A stretch of DNA of 36,099 nucleotides from Deltaproteobacteria bacterium. Its GTDB lineage: Bacteria > Desulfobacterota > DSM-4660 > Desulfatiglandales > HGW-15. The notes under the pieces are model-generated. The model did no database searches, was not told the DNA's origin, and saw only the letters and a list, made by a program, of their open reading frames with translations. A program made the translations under genes and the position numbers. The stretch covers positions 1 through 36,099 of the forward strand of contig JAFGDM010000200.1 of assembly GCA_016932115.1 (NCBI GenBank), in the 5' to 3' direction. Below, one piece after another: positions 1 through 12,043 of the stretch (position 1 is its first letter; each line of letters starts with the position of its first letter).

Positions 1-1
1 A

Positions 2-112
2 AACAACCTGCCCGAGAAGGCTTTGAGCATGTCCATTAGTGCTCTCGGAGGTACCAAGGCAAAAGTGACGGTAAGTACCCAGGCGGCTCCTACGCCCATG
101 ATTCACCTTTAG
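2..112 (+). CDS. C-terminal fragment of a CDS entering from the left edge (NNLPEKALSMSISALGGTKAKVTVSTQAAPTPMIHL*), product unknown
   Basis: Open frame from base 2 to TAG at 110-112; too short to identify. Confidence 0.35.
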   Translation, partial: NNLPEKALSMSISALGGTKAKVTVSTQAAPTPMIHL

Positions 113-118
113 GCCTAG

Positions 119-331
119 ATGGGGCAGGGAAAACTAAAAGACAAGAGGAAAAGGTTCCGCACAAAACAACCGTACCGGTGCAGTTGTTGTGGGAAAGATC
201 AACCCTTTTGCTGGACTTGTCCTTGCGGGTTCCAGATTTGCAACGCCTGCATGGAAGAGAATCTTTGGGGGTTGACTTGCAGCGGTGTTAACTGGCAGTG
301 CCCCGACTGCGGAGCCTTGCGCCCGTTCTAA
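119..331 (+). CDS. Small Cys-rich zinc-ribbon-like conserved hypothetical protein (70 aa)
   Basis: 11 Cys in 70 aa, with CxxC-type clusters (CSCC, CWTCPC, CNAC, CPDCG). Confidence 0.6.
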   Translation: MGQGKLKDKRKRFRTKQPYRCSCCGKDQPFCWTCPCGFQICNACMEENLWGLTCSGVNWQCPDCGALRPF

Positions 332-336
332 GCTTT

Positions 337-404
337 GCAGTTTTAAGAGAGACCCCCATGCTCAGGGCCGCCGGCCTCAGCATTTCAAACAGTTAAATTG
401 TTAC
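337..404 (+). repeat. Interspersed repeat R1, copy A
   Basis: GCAGTTTTAAGAGAGACCCCCATGCTCAGGGCCGCCGGCCTCAGCATTTCAAACAGTTAAATTGTTAC; near-identical to copies at 11928 and 35900 (rc). TAAATTGTTAC recurs at 412-422. Confidence 0.9.
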
Positions 405-454
405 CAAAATCTAAATTGTTACGTCTTTTTTAATAATACGAAGAAGGAGTTATC

Positions 455-1252
455 GTGGCTGAAACGCATGAACCGATTGAGGACCTGAGGGAATTTGCTG
501 TTGAAGTCATCCGACGATCAGGAGATCAGGCACTGGCCTACTATGGTAAAGGCAGGTCGGATACGAAATTCGACGAGGGCCTTGTGACTGAAGCCGAGCT
601 TCACCTGGAAGAGTTTTTTAAAAATCAGCTTTTTTCCCGGTTTCCCGAGCATCAAGTCTACAAAGCCGAAGAAGCGGAAAAAAGTTACACCCATGAAGGA
701 AAACGATACCTTTGGGTTTACGATGCCATTGACGGCGTAGCAAACTACCAATCAGGAATTCCAATCTGGGGTACTTCTATCGCTCTTGTCGAGAATTTCT
801 GGCCGGTCCTCGGCCTTTTTTACATGCCTACAACCGGTGATCTTTTCCATGCAGGCGCGGGCCGAAAAGCTTTCCGCGGCAATCAGCAAATCTGTATCTC
901 TCCTCAGGAAGCAATCAACGATGAAAGTCTACTCCTGACCTATTCCCGCTTTCATGAGGGTTATCGATCCGGTTTCCCAGGAAAGATTCGGGCTTTAGGA
1001 TGTACTGCAGCTCATATCTGCTACGTTGCCATGGGCCGGGCCGAGGCTGCGCTTCTCTCCAATGAGTCTTACAAGAATCTTGCCGCCGCCGCGGTAATCA
1101 TAGACGCAGCCGGAGGAAAGATTTTCAAGATGGACGGGACGGAGTTTTTTCTCGGCGATTATGTCGAAGGTCGAAAAATTGAAGATCATCTTTTGGCTCT
1201 TGCGCCCGACAAGTATGCTCAGATCCGCCGTTTTTTGGTTGAAGTACACTAA
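455..1252 (+). CDS. Inositol monophosphatase family protein
   Basis: 265 aa; WVYDAIDGVANYQSGIPIWGTSIAL matches the metal-binding DxIDGT-type motif region of the family; GTG start with AAGGAG upstream. Confidence 0.85.
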   Translation: MAETHEPIEDLREFAVEVIRRSGDQALAYYGKGRSDTKFDEGLVTEAELHLEEFFKNQLFSRFPEHQVYKAEEAEKSYTHEGKRYLWVYDAIDGVANYQSGIPIWGTSIALVENFWPVLGLFYMPTTGDLFHAGAGRKAFRGNQQICISPQEAINDESLLLTYSRFHEGYRSGFPGKIRALGCTAAHICYVAMGRAEAALLSNESYKNLAAAAVIIDAAGGKIFKMDGTEFFLGDYVEGRKIEDHLLALAPDKYAQIRRFLVEVH

Positions 1253-1344
1253 GGGACAATCGGGAGATCAGGTGAGAGATTCTTCACAATGTTTGCTTGC
1301 TTTGCTCAGGGAGAATGATATAGTGTAAGTATGTCGATGGGTGA

Positions 1345-2442
<1,098 letters not shown>

Positions 2443-2460
2443 AAACTGCGGGAGCGGATC

Positions 2461-4113
2461 TCATCCTCTCATTTTTTTGAACTCATGGATCAAGCCGTTA
2501 GTCGAAGAGTCATGGTTTGAAATAGGGACGGAGTCTTTCAGCTCCCGGAGGATTTTTTCGGCCAATTGTTTTCCCAGTTCCACTCCCCACTGGTCGAAGC
2601 TATAAATGTTCCAGATGAAACCCTGCACAAAAATCTTGTGCTCATACATGGCAATTAGGCTACCCAGAACCTTGGGCGTAAGTTTCTTGAAAAGAATACT
2701 GTTTGTGGGCCTGTTTCCTTCAAAGACTCTGTAAGGTGCCAGATTCAAAGCTTCATCCTCACTTTTCTCTTCTTTTCGTAGATCGTTCATAACCTCTTCC
2801 TTGTTCTTCCCGTTCATAAGTGCTTCGGTTTGGGCCAAGAAGTTGGAGAGGAGTATCGGATGATGGTTTCCTAAGGGATTTTGACTGATCGCCGGGGCCA
2901 GGAAATCAGCCGGGATCAGTTTGGTACCCTGATGAAGCAACTGGTAGAAAGCATGCTGGCCGTTTGTTCCAGGCTCTCCCCAGATAATGGGTCCGGTTTG
3001 CCAGCGCACCCGGTTCCCGTTACGATCCACGGATTTCCCGTTGCTCTCCATGTTGCCCTGCTGAAAATAGGCTGGAAAGCGATGCATGTACTGATCATAG
3101 GGTAGGATTGCTTCTGTTTCGGACCCGAAAAAATTATTGTACCAGATGCCGATGAGGGCGAGAATCACGGGGATGTTTTGGTAAAAAGGACTGAAACGGA
3201 AATGTCGATCCATTTCGTGTGCGCCCTCAAGCAGATCCTCGAAGTTTTCGAACCCTATGGAGCAGGCAATGGAAAGTCCTATGGCGGACCACAGAGAGTA
3301 ACGCCCACCGACCCAGTCCCAGAAAACGAACATGTTTTTCCGATCTATGCCAAAGGCCTGGACCTGTTCTGTGTTCGTGGAAACGGCCACGAAATGCTTG
3401 GCTACGTAGCCGGTGTTTTTGGCGTGACTGAGAAACCAGGTTCTTGCAGTTAACGCATTGGTCATGGTTTCTTGGGTGGTGAAAGTTTTGGAGGCTATCA
3501 AAAAAAGGGTTGTTTCAGGCTTGAGCTTTTTCAGGGTCTCAGCTATGTGGGTCCCATCCACGTTTGAAACGAAGTGAAGAGAAATGTCCTTGCTCGAATA
3601 GGGCCGCAGGCACTCGGTTACCATGGCAGGGCCGAGGTCCGATCCCCCGATCCCGATGTTGACGATGTCTCTTATTTTTTTGCCTGTGTAACCGCGCCAT
3701 TTTCCCTTGATAATCCCATGTGAGAATGCTTTCATTTTGCTCAATACGGCATTTACCTGGGGCATCACATCTTCGCCGTCCACATACACAGGCGAATTGG
3801 ACCGGTTCCTGAGGGCTGTGTGGAGAACGGCCCGATCTTCGGTTTCATTGATCCTTTGCCCTGTGAACATTTTCTCAATTCCATCAACGAGGCCTGTTTC
3901 CTCGGCCAAATCGATGAGGAGCCGCAGTGTTTCATCAGTGATTCTGTTTTTGGAGTAATCGACGAGAATGTCGTTGAAGCGAATTGAGAATTTTTCGAAT
4001 CTTCGGGGGTCTTCTTTGAAAAGGTCTTTCATGTGGAGCTGTTTCACCTTTTCAAAATGATCCGAAAGAGAGTGCCAGCTTTCGGTTTTTGTTGGGTTGA
4101 TCTTATCGAGCAT
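2461..4113 (-). CDS. pgi: Glucose-6-phosphate isomerase
   Basis: 564-aa ORF (2461-4155) with [28 protein letters not shown] and [13 protein letters not shown] motifs; the start is more likely at MLDKINPTK (4113). Confidence 0.95.
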   Translation of the reverse strand: MLDKINPTKTESWHSLSDHFEKVKQLHMKDLFKEDPRRFEKFSIRFNDILVDYSKNRITDETLRLLIDLAEETGLVDGIEKMFTGQRINETEDRAVLHTALRNRSNSPVYVDGEDVMPQVNAVLSKMKAFSHGIIKGKWRGYTGKKIRDIVNIGIGGSDLGPAMVTECLRPYSSKDISLHFVSNVDGTHIAETLKKLKPETTLFLIASKTFTTQETMTNALTARTWFLSHAKNTGYVAKHFVAVSTNTEQVQAFGIDRKNMFVFWDWVGGRYSLWSAIGLSIACSIGFENFEDLLEGAHEMDRHFRFSPFYQNIPVILALIGIWYNNFFGSETEAILPYDQYMHRFPAYFQQGNMESNGKSVDRNGNRVRWQTGPIIWGEPGTNGQHAFYQLLHQGTKLIPADFLAPAISQNPLGNHHPILLSNFLAQTEALMNGKNKEEVMNDLRKEEKSEDEALNLAPYRVFEGNRPTNSILFKKLTPKVLGSLIAMYEHKIFVQGFIWNIYSFDQWGVELGKQLAEKILRELKDSVPISNHDSSTNGLIHEFKKMRG

Positions 4114-4242
4114 CTTAAGATCCTTCGTTTCTAAGATACAAAAAACCCGCAGCAAGGGGAGTAGCTCTTTTCCCTCAGATGATGCAGATTAAGTGGAACA
4201 GACGTTCTCTGGATTGCGAAACTGGAGCATGCAATTCAGGCC

Positions 4243-5450
<1,208 letters not shown>

Positions 5451-5456
5451 GCAGTA

Positions 5457-5515
5457 GGAGAAGGATCCCCATGCTTGGTGCTTAAGGTGTTTTCAAAAAG
5501 CCGAAGTGTTACGAA
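5457..5515 (+). repeat. Degenerate R1 copy E, adjacent to R2 copy a
   Basis: GAGAAGGATCCCCATGCTTGGTGCTTAAGGTGTTTTCAAAAAGCCGAAGTGTTACGAAA; shares AAAAAGCCGAARTGTTAC with copy C and CCCCATGCT with all copies. Confidence 0.6.
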
Positions 5516-5538
5516 ATTTCAAATATGTTTGGCTAGCC

Positions 5539-5781
5539 TTATCTTTCAATGATCTTTACGAGAAACCATAGATCGTGCATTCGGTGCCATTTCAGTAAAT
5601 ATATTTTGCAGTCATCGGCCAGCAATTTATAGTAATCATGTTGCACACCATACCACCTATCAATGATATCGATTACGTCCAATTTCCGGTCATTGAAAAT
5701 AAAATACAGAGGTCTTTCATTTGATTTGTACCCCGAATAGGCTGCGACTTCAACCTTAACAGGAAAGTTGTCTTCCCGCAT
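5539..5781 (-). CDS. Conserved hypothetical protein (80 aa)
   Basis: Compact small protein (PVKVEVAAYSGYKSNERPLYFIFNDRKLDVIDIIDRWYG...WHRMHDLWFLVKI), reading like a family widespread in Deltaproteobacteria. Confidence 0.65.
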   Translation of the reverse strand: MREDNFPVKVEVAAYSGYKSNERPLYFIFNDRKLDVIDIIDRWYGVQHDYYKLLADDCKIYLLKWHRMHDLWFLVKIIER

Positions 5782-5897
5782 TTCTAGGCCTTCCTGGTTT
5801 TGTTTTTATCTTAGCATAATCCATAGCGTAGGCTACGGTTGAGATGATGGACCCGGTTTTCCTTCTATGCCGTCCGATATCATGACTTGTCGAGTGA

Positions 5898-6425
5898 TCA
5901 GGCGTCGGTGATTCTGAAACTCCTCAAGAACCTGTGAAATTCCTCGATATCATGGTGGGAATAGCAGACCAGGTCGGCATTATATCTTAGCGTATAAAAC
6001 CAGTTTCCATTGATAAACCCGTACATATAGGTTTGAAATTTCAAGCCCTCCTTGTTTTCATAGGTGAAAACGAGTCTGAAGGCCTCATGATGATTGACAT
6101 GGGCCGACCGATTTTCCAAAAGCCTGAAATTATAAACCGCCTCATCATTCATAATCTCTTCCAGGAAAAGGGCGGCGGCATCGCCGGAAGACATCCCACC
6201 AGCCAGAGCTTTTGATGTGTGGATAAAGGGCTTTTCAAGAGGACGTTGTTGGATAAGGATATATTGGGAATAAGGGCCGTCTTTTGTGAGAATATAAAAT
6301 TCAGGTGAATCCACCCTGTGCCATTTCTCCGGAGGTTGAGCGGAGAAATCCTGCAGGCAGGAGGATCGGTTTGCAGTGCAACCAACCGAAAAAGATATGA
6401 TAAGAACAAGAAGCAGATTTTTCAT
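5898..6425 (-). CDS. Putative lipoprotein of unknown function (175 aa)
   Basis: MKNLLLVLIISFSVGCTANRSS: signal peptide with lipobox-like SVGC. Confidence 0.65.
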   Translation of the reverse strand: MKNLLLVLIISFSVGCTANRSSCLQDFSAQPPEKWHRVDSPEFYILTKDGPYSQYILIQQRPLEKPFIHTSKALAGGMSSGDAAALFLEEIMNDEAVYNFRLLENRSAHVNHHEAFRLVFTYENKEGLKFQTYMYGFINGNWFYTLRYNADLVCYSHHDIEEFHRFLRSFRITDA

Positions 6426-6895
6426 GAGTTTTTTCCTCCTTGTAAGAACGATCTTATCGCAACACCTTACCTCTTGTGTTATCGACCCATTGAGAGATCA
6501 ATAGCAAAAGAAAGGGTGAGTGGATCCGCTTGTGAGAACTCTATGCAAGAGGCGTGCAAAAAGGTTATTTTCTATTTCTCATATATATTTTAACTAGTTG
6601 CAACAAATTAGAAAAGCAGTTTTTTACGAAAGACATTCAAAAAATGTCACGGGAACGAAAAAATGCATGAGTTTGCAGAGAGAAATGTCTGTTTCTGCCT
6701 ATTGACATAAGTTTTCAAAGCTGTATTATTAGAACCGTTTAAAATATAGATCGCCTTATTTTTTCCTGAACATTGCGTGTCGTTTTATTTTCGGTTGCCG
6801 TGAGGGATTCTTAGGGGACGGTTCTTATTTTTTGTAGAAGCTGATTCTGTGATTTAAGTATCAGGAGTCATGAGAAAAGAAAGGAGGATCGAATA

Positions 6896-7117
6896 ATGAA
6901 GAAATTGTTGGCTTTGATTTTTCTAAGTGCATTTGTTTTTGGATGTGGGGCTTCGGCCCAGAAATCGGAGTTCTGGCAGCATAACACGATGTATAAGACC
7001 AATGACCATTTGAAGTATAGCTGGAGCGGTTACACGAAACCGACTGCCGAGACGGGCAAAAAATCTATAGAACAGGGATGGTGGGGTATCGAGATTCCTT
7101 ATGTGCCGGGGCGGTGA
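6896..7117 (+). CDS. Small putative lipoprotein (73 aa)
   Basis: MKKLLALIFLSAFVFGCGASAQ lipobox; AAAGGAGG upstream; intrinsic terminator at 7227-7252. Confidence 0.7.
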   Translation: MKKLLALIFLSAFVFGCGASAQKSEFWQHNTMYKTNDHLKYSWSGYTKPTAETGKKSIEQGWWGIEIPYVPGR

Positions 7118-7226
7118 CGGTCCCCTTGTGCGCCTCTCTTAAAGCTCTAAGAAAAACTGATCGGAGTCTATTTAAAGGGCGTGAAAATCCATTCCGGGCA
7201 CTATCACACTTCCCTCCGGATTCCGG

Positions 7227-7256
7227 AAAGGGTGCTGAAAAGGGCACCCTTTTTTG
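7227..7256 (+). terminator. Intrinsic terminator
   Basis: AAAGGGTGC (7227-7235) / GCACCCTTT (7244-7252), 9-bp perfect stem, loop TGAAAAGG, then T run. Confidence 0.85.
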
Positions 7257-7316
7257 TGTTCTTCTTTTGTCCGGAGGAGGTTCTCCGCAGTTTCTAAAAG
7301 GTTCCGTATATTTTTA

Positions 7317-7345
7317 TTGACAATCACGACCAAATAAGCCATAAA
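7317..7345 (+). promoter_or_regulatory. Candidate sigma70 promoter for the thrS operon
   Basis: TTGACA (7317-7322), 17-bp spacer, CATAAA (7340-7345). Confidence 0.5.
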
Positions 7346-7502
7346 AATCAAGACATATCGGCTTGCCTTGCCACGGCTTAGCGAATGCGCGATCTGGATA
7401 ACCGGAGGGAGTGAAGGAATTATTTTTGGGTACTGGAGCCTTATAAGTTGTGTTGTTTTGAAGCACGAAATCGATGATTACAAAATACGTTTCTGATTCG
7501 AA

Positions 7503-7560
7503 TGGAAATGAGGCATCTGAGAAGTCTGATGATTTACCTCGGATGCCTTTTTAATTTCCA
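7503..7560 (+). terminator. Intrinsic terminator / candidate attenuator in the thrS leader
   Basis: AGGCATCTGAG (7511-7521) pairs with CTCGGATGCCT (7538-7548), 11 bp with one G.U, then TTTTT; outer TGGAAAT (7503-7509) / ATTTCCA (7554-7560). Confidence 0.7.
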
Positions 7561-7567
7561 ACACGAT

Positions 7568-9493
7568 ATGATGAATAAAATGACAAACAACAAAGAGAGT
7601 CGGCAAGAGACTGAAAAAAAGGAGGAGCGTTTTTCCTCTTTGGAGATGCTTAGGGATCGCGGATTGAAGGATATTAATCGGGTTTTGGCGGTGAGAGTCA
7701 ACGGTGAGCTTTGTGATCTTTCCTGTTCGATCGAGGGGAAAGAGGTGCTTGAACCCGTTTATGCGGAATCACAAGAAGGCCTTGAGATTCTGCGCCACAG
7801 CGCTTCTCATGTAATGGCCATGGCGGTGAAGGAGCTTTTCCCGGGAGTAAAGGTCACAATCGGTCCGGCTATCGAGAATGGATTTTACTATGACTTTGAC
7901 TACGAAAGGCCTTTTCGAGAAGAGGATTTGCCCAAGATCGAAGAAAAGATGCATGAGATAGTAAAGGCCGATTATCCCTTTACCAGAAAAGAAGTCACAT
8001 CCCGTGAGGCCATCGATTTCTTTTTGTCTGAGGGTGAACCTTATAAGGTGGAACTTATCGAGGACCTGGGCGCTGAGAGGGTCTCTCTTTATAGTCAGGG
8101 GAGTTTCACAGACCTATGCCGGGGTCCCCATATTTCCTCGTCAGGGAAAATCAAAGCCTTTAAATTGACAAAAGTGGCCGGAGCATACTGGCGCGGAGAT
8201 GAGAAAAGGCCGATGCTCAGTCGCATTTATGGTGTGGCCTTTCATGATCAGAAAGCTCTGAAAGAGCACCTGAAAAGACTGGAAGAGGCTAAAAGGCGAG
8301 ACCACGTGCGTCTGGGAGCTCAGCTCGATCTTTTCAGCACTCATGAGGAGATCGGTGCGGGCATGATCGTATGGCACCCAAAAGGTGGAATTTTGCGCCA
8401 TGTTCTTGAGGAGTTTGAAATCCGCGAGCATCTGAAGAGGGGCTATGAAATTGTCAAGGGTCCGCAGATTTTGAAAACAGAGCTCTGGAAGAGATCCGGG
8501 CATTTCGAAAATTACCGGGAAAACATGTATTTTACGGAGATCGATCAGCAGTCTTACGGCATCAAGCCTATGAACTGCCTAAGCCACATGATGATCTATA
8601 ATTCAGCCCTGCGCAGCTATCGAGACCTTCCGAAACGATACTTTGAACTGGGTCTGGTGCATCGCCATGAACGATCAGGTGTTTTGCACGGGCTTTTAAG
8701 AGTGCGTGAGTTTACCCAGGATGATGCTCATATCATTTGCACGCCCGAGCAGTTGGACCAGGAGATCAAAGGAGTGCTTGACTTTGTGAAAGACATGATG
8801 GCCGTTTTCGGCTTTGAATACGACCTGGAGATCAGTACAAGACCTGAAAAGTCCATCGGATCGGATGAAGACTGGGAAAGGGCGACCAGAGCCCTGATCA
8901 AAGCCATGGAAGAAAACCGCCTTCCCTACCGGATTAATGAAGGCGATGGGGCCTTTTACGGACCCAAGATCGATGTAAAGCTCAAGGACGCGTTGGAAAG
9001 AAAGTGGCAGTGCGCAACGATACAATGTGATTTTACGTTGCCGGATAGATTCAATCTTGCCTACATCGATAGAGACGGGCAAAAGCATCGGCCCGCTATG
9101 ATCCATCGCGTTATTCTGGGAGCACTCGAGCGGTTCATTGGAATTTTGATCGAGCATTACGCCGGCGCTTTCCCAACTTGGCTTGCACCGGTTCAGGCGA
9201 TTCTTCTCACAGTGACGGATCGGAACATCCCCTACGGCGAAATTCTGCGCGGGCATCTTAAAGATGCGGAGATCAGGGTTGAAGCTGATTTTCGGAATGA
9301 GAAGTTAAGCCTTAAGGTGAGAGAGGCGCAGCTTCAGAAAATACCCTACATGTTGATCATAGGTGACCGGGAATGCCAGGAGGAGGGCCTCACTCCCAGA
9401 CTGAGGAGCGGTAAGAATCTTTCTTTCATGAAGGAAAAAGAATTCATCCTACACATTCAGGAAGAAATCAGGCAAAGGAGGGAAGGGCTATAG
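7568..9493 (+). CDS. thrS: Threonyl-tRNA synthetase
   Basis: Class II aaRS with TGS-like N-terminus, [36 protein letters not shown] and [21 protein letters not shown]. The ORF track start 7502 lies inside the terminator hairpin, so a start at 7568 or later is likelier. Confidence 0.95.
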   Translation: MMNKMTNNKESRQETEKKEERFSSLEMLRDRGLKDINRVLAVRVNGELCDLSCSIEGKEVLEPVYAESQEGLEILRHSASHVMAMAVKELFPGVKVTIGPAIENGFYYDFDYERPFREEDLPKIEEKMHEIVKADYPFTRKEVTSREAIDFFLSEGEPYKVELIEDLGAERVSLYSQGSFTDLCRGPHISSSGKIKAFKLTKVAGAYWRGDEKRPMLSRIYGVAFHDQKALKEHLKRLEEAKRRDHVRLGAQLDLFSTHEEIGAGMIVWHPKGGILRHVLEEFEIREHLKRGYEIVKGPQILKTELWKRSGHFENYRENMYFTEIDQQSYGIKPMNCLSHMMIYNSALRSYRDLPKRYFELGLVHRHERSGVLHGLLRVREFTQDDAHIICTPEQLDQEIKGVLDFVKDMMAVFGFEYDLEISTRPEKSIGSDEDWERATRALIKAMEENRLPYRINEGDGAFYGPKIDVKLKDALERKWQCATIQCDFTLPDRFNLAYIDRDGQKHRPAMIHRVILGALERFIGILIEHYAGAFPTWLAPVQAILLTVTDRNIPYGEILRGHLKDAEIRVEADFRNEKLSLKVREAQLQKIPYMLIIGDRECQEEGLTPRLRSGKNLSFMKEKEFILHIQEEIRQRREGL

Positions 9494-10005
9494 CAAAGAA
9501 AACTGATGAGGTGAATGTCAATGAGAGGATCCGCGCAAAGGCGGTCCGATTAATCTCCTTTGACGGGCAGCAGCTTGGGATCATGTCGATTAGCGATGCT
9601 TTGGGCGCTGCGCAAAAGGAGGGTATGGATTTGGTTGAGGTTTCACCCAATTCGGATCCGCCTGTTTGCAAGATCATGGATTATGGCAAGTACAAATACC
9701 AGGCAAGCAAGAAAACGCAGGAGGGCAAGAAAAAGACGAGGACTCTCCAGGTGAAAGAAATCAGGTTGCGTCCTCGCACGGATGAACACGATTTGGATTT
9801 CAAGATCAAGAACATGAAAAAGTTCCTTGAGAAAAAAGACAAGGTTAAGGTTTCAGTCCTTTTTCGCGGACGAGAAATGGCTTACATGGACGCAGGCAAG
9901 ACCCTTCTTGAGCGCATCGCTCAGGAGGTAGAAGAGCAAGGTTCTATGGAACAGCCTCCAACCAAGGAAGGATGGCGCCTTACCATGCTCCTTGTGCCCA
10001 AGTAA
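9490..10005 (+). CDS. infC: Translation initiation factor IF-3, probable AUA start
   Basis: Typical IF-3 sequence ([25 protein letters not shown]...[15 protein letters not shown]). ATA at 9490 is in frame with the ORF (9511), 8 nt after AGGAGG (9476-9481), and overlaps the thrS TAG. Confidence 0.9.
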   Translation: MAKKTDEVNVNERIRAKAVRLISFDGQQLGIMSISDALGAAQKEGMDLVEVSPNSDPPVCKIMDYGKYKYQASKKTQEGKKKTRTLQVKEIRLRPRTDEHDLDFKIKNMKKFLEKKDKVKVSVLFRGREMAYMDAGKTLLERIAQEVEEQGSMEQPPTKEGWRLTMLLVPK

Positions 10006-10150
10006 ACTCCCATCTCCTTTGCCGGGTCTAGGTTTTTAGTCATTAAGGTTAGTCGTTATCCTGTAGCTGTTTTTAGGCCTCCAGGGAGGGCCTTGTATTA
10101 CTATAAATTGGAGGTGGGCTTTTCGAGCTGCTTCAACAGAGGAGGGAAAA

Positions 10151-10348
10151 ATGCCAAAAATAAAAACCAATCGTGCTGCTGCAAAGCGCTTTAAGACCAC
10201 TGGAAACGGTAAGATCGTTAGGAGCAAGGCTTTCGGTAACCATATCTTGACCAAGAAAACCACCAAGAGAAAACGGAGGCTCCGTCAATCAAGCCTTGTG
10301 GATGGAGCGAACAAGAAAAACGTCAAAAAGCTCATTCCTTACCTGTAG
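10151..10348 (+). CDS. rpmI: 50S ribosomal protein L35
   Basis: [40 protein letters not shown] upstream. Confidence 0.97.
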   Translation: MPKIKTNRAAAKRFKTTGNGKIVRSKAFGNHILTKKTTKRKRRLRQSSLVDGANKKNVKKLIPYL

Positions 10349-10399
10349 GCGACCTAAAAGGATCAAGGGCTTTTTTGCGAAATTGAAAGAGGGTTAGAG

Positions 10400-10744
10400 A
10401 TGCCAAGGGTTAAAAGAGGATTTAAAGCAAGGCAGAGGCGAAATAAAGTTCTGAAAGCGGCCAGAGGATTTCGTGGGGGCCACAGCAAGCTTTTCAAGAC
10501 CGCTTTCATCACGCTGAGCAGAGCGAGGATGTTTGCTTATCGCGATCGGAGAACCAGGAAACGTGATTTCAGGAATCTCTGGATCATGAGAATCAATGCA
10601 GCAGCGAGGCAAAACGGTCTCTCTTACAGTAAGTTCATGGGAGGCCTTCACAAAGCAGGCATTGATTTAGACAGAAAAACTCTGGCGGATATGGCGGTGA
10701 ATGATCCGACTGCCTTTGCGCAGGTGGCAAACCTTGTAAAATAA
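10400..10744 (+). CDS. rplT: 50S ribosomal protein L20
   Basis: [35 protein letters not shown]. Confidence 0.97.
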   Translation: MPRVKRGFKARQRRNKVLKAARGFRGGHSKLFKTAFITLSRARMFAYRDRRTRKRDFRNLWIMRINAAARQNGLSYSKFMGGLHKAGIDLDRKTLADMAVNDPTAFAQVANLVK

Positions 10745-10787
10745 GAGCATCCTTTAGAAGGCTCTTGCCGCGTTTGCGGTTCTGCGG

Positions 10788-10872
10788 ATATAGACTTTCA
10801 GAAAATGATTTTGGCGAGGCTTTAGGGAGAAACCTGCGGAGGTGTACGACAAGTACACCGCACAGGGAATTC
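10788..10872 (+). repeat. Interspersed repeat R2, copy b, with hairpin core
   Basis: ATATAGACTTTCAGAAAATGATTTTGGCGAGGCTTTAGGGAGAAACCTGCGGAGGTGTACGACAAGTACACCGCACAGGGAATTCC; perfect 7-bp inverted repeat GGTGTAC/GTACACC at 10841-10859. Confidence 0.85.
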
Positions 10873-10929
10873 CTACAGATAAGACAGTCCGAATTCTTTT
10901 TATGGAAGTTTGGAGATGGGCTGTTTTGC

Positions 10930-11937
10930 ATGATGGACGGTATTTTAGACCTGCAGAAAAAAGCGCTTGAGGAGCTTGATACGATTCATGACCGTAACGG
11001 ACTTGAAACGTTCAGGATCGCTTATTTGGGGAAAAAAGGGCTTGTCACGACCTGGATGAAAAAGCTTTCCGCCCTTGCTCCCGAGAGGAGGCCCGAAGCA
11101 GGCAGGTTGGCCAATCAGGTCAAAATGAATGTGACACGGTGTTATGAAGAAGCAAAGGAGAGGATCGCATTACAAAAGGAAAAAGTAGAGAGCTTTCTAG
11201 ATGTCACATTGCCGGGCCGTCGGTTCGCAAGAGGCTCGGTTCATCCCATCACCAAAGTCACACAAGAGATCTGCCGGATTTTTGTGAAGATGGGCTTCAG
11301 AATTGTGGAAGGCCCGGAAGTGGAATGGGATTATTATAACTTTGAGGCCTTGAACATTCCCAAGGATCACCCGGCGAGAGACATGCAGGATACCTTTTAT
11401 GTATCCGACAATGTGGTTCTGAGAACGCACACATCACCGATGGAAGTCCGGGTGATGGAAAGTCAAACCCCTCCGGTCAGAATCATTGCGCCGGGAAAGG
11501 TTTATCGCAGAGATTCGGATGTGACCCATACCCCCATGTTCCATCAGGTGGAAGGATTGTTGGTTGATAAAGGTATCTCGTTCAGCGACCTGAAGGGGAC
11601 TCTTACAAGCTTTGTCCATCAGATGTTCGGTTATGAGACGGCGCTGCGCTTCCGACCTAGTTTTTTCCCCTTTACGGAACCCAGCGCTGAGGTGGACATT
11701 CGTTGTGTTATTTGCAAGGGGAAGGGCTGTCGGACTTGCTCCAACACAGGCTGGCTTGAAATCCTTGGATCTGGGATGAATGACCCGGCAATTTATAAGT
11801 TCGTGGGGTACGACCCCGAGGTGTACTCAGGATTTGCATTCGGCATGGGGATTGAGAGGGTGGCGATGCTTAAGTATGGGATCGACGACATCCAGCTTTT
11901 TTACAAAAACGATATGCGGTTTCTGAGGCAGTTTTAA
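10930..11937 (+). CDS. pheS: Phenylalanyl-tRNA synthetase alpha subunit
   Basis: [60 protein letters not shown] and [15 protein letters not shown]. The 55 aa upstream in the ORF track derive from R2; the true start is the MMDGILDLQ region. Confidence 0.96.
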   Translation: MMDGILDLQKKALEELDTIHDRNGLETFRIAYLGKKGLVTTWMKKLSALAPERRPEAGRLANQVKMNVTRCYEEAKERIALQKEKVESFLDVTLPGRRFARGSVHPITKVTQEICRIFVKMGFRIVEGPEVEWDYYNFEALNIPKDHPARDMQDTFYVSDNVVLRTHTSPMEVRVMESQTPPVRIIAPGKVYRRDSDVTHTPMFHQVEGLLVDKGISFSDLKGTLTSFVHQMFGYETALRFRPSFFPFTEPSAEVDIRCVICKGKGCRTCSNTGWLEILGSGMNDPAIYKFVGYDPEVYSGFAFGMGIERVAMLKYGIDDIQLFYKNDMRFLRQF

Positions 11938-11996
11938 GAGAGACCCCCGTGCTTGGGGCCGCCGGCTTCAGCATTGCAAACAGCTAAATTGTTACC
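11928..11996 (+). repeat. Interspersed repeat R1, copy B (overlaps pheS stop)
   Basis: GCAGTTTTAAGAGAGACCCCCGTGCTTGGGGCCGCCGGCTTCAGCATTGCAAACAGCTAAATTGTTACC; the pheS TAA lies inside the repeat. Confidence 0.9.
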
Positions 11997-12043
11997 ATAT
12001 TTCCATCATTCCAGAAAATGAGTAAAGAGAATCAGGTTTTGAT

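Noticed and set aside
1294-1324. Possible gap promoter (TTGCTT ... TATAGT)
   Set aside because: A good -10 (TATAGT), but no -35-like hexamer at 16-18 bp spacing.
6632-6648. GACATT-CAAAA-AATGTC inverted repeat
   Set aside because: Short 6-bp stem in AT-rich DNA with no T tract or neighbouring feature; could be chance.
8560-8600. ThrRS motif MNCLSH instead of MNCPGH
   Set aside because: The expected zinc-ligand Cys/His/His residues appear retained and I believe this motif position varies between lineages; not evidence of inactivity.
7769-9256. Minus-strand ORFs inside thrS (7769-7954, 8141-8503, 8696-9256)
   Set aside because: They lie fully antisense to a clear ThrRS CDS and show no recognisable protein signature; shadow ORFs.
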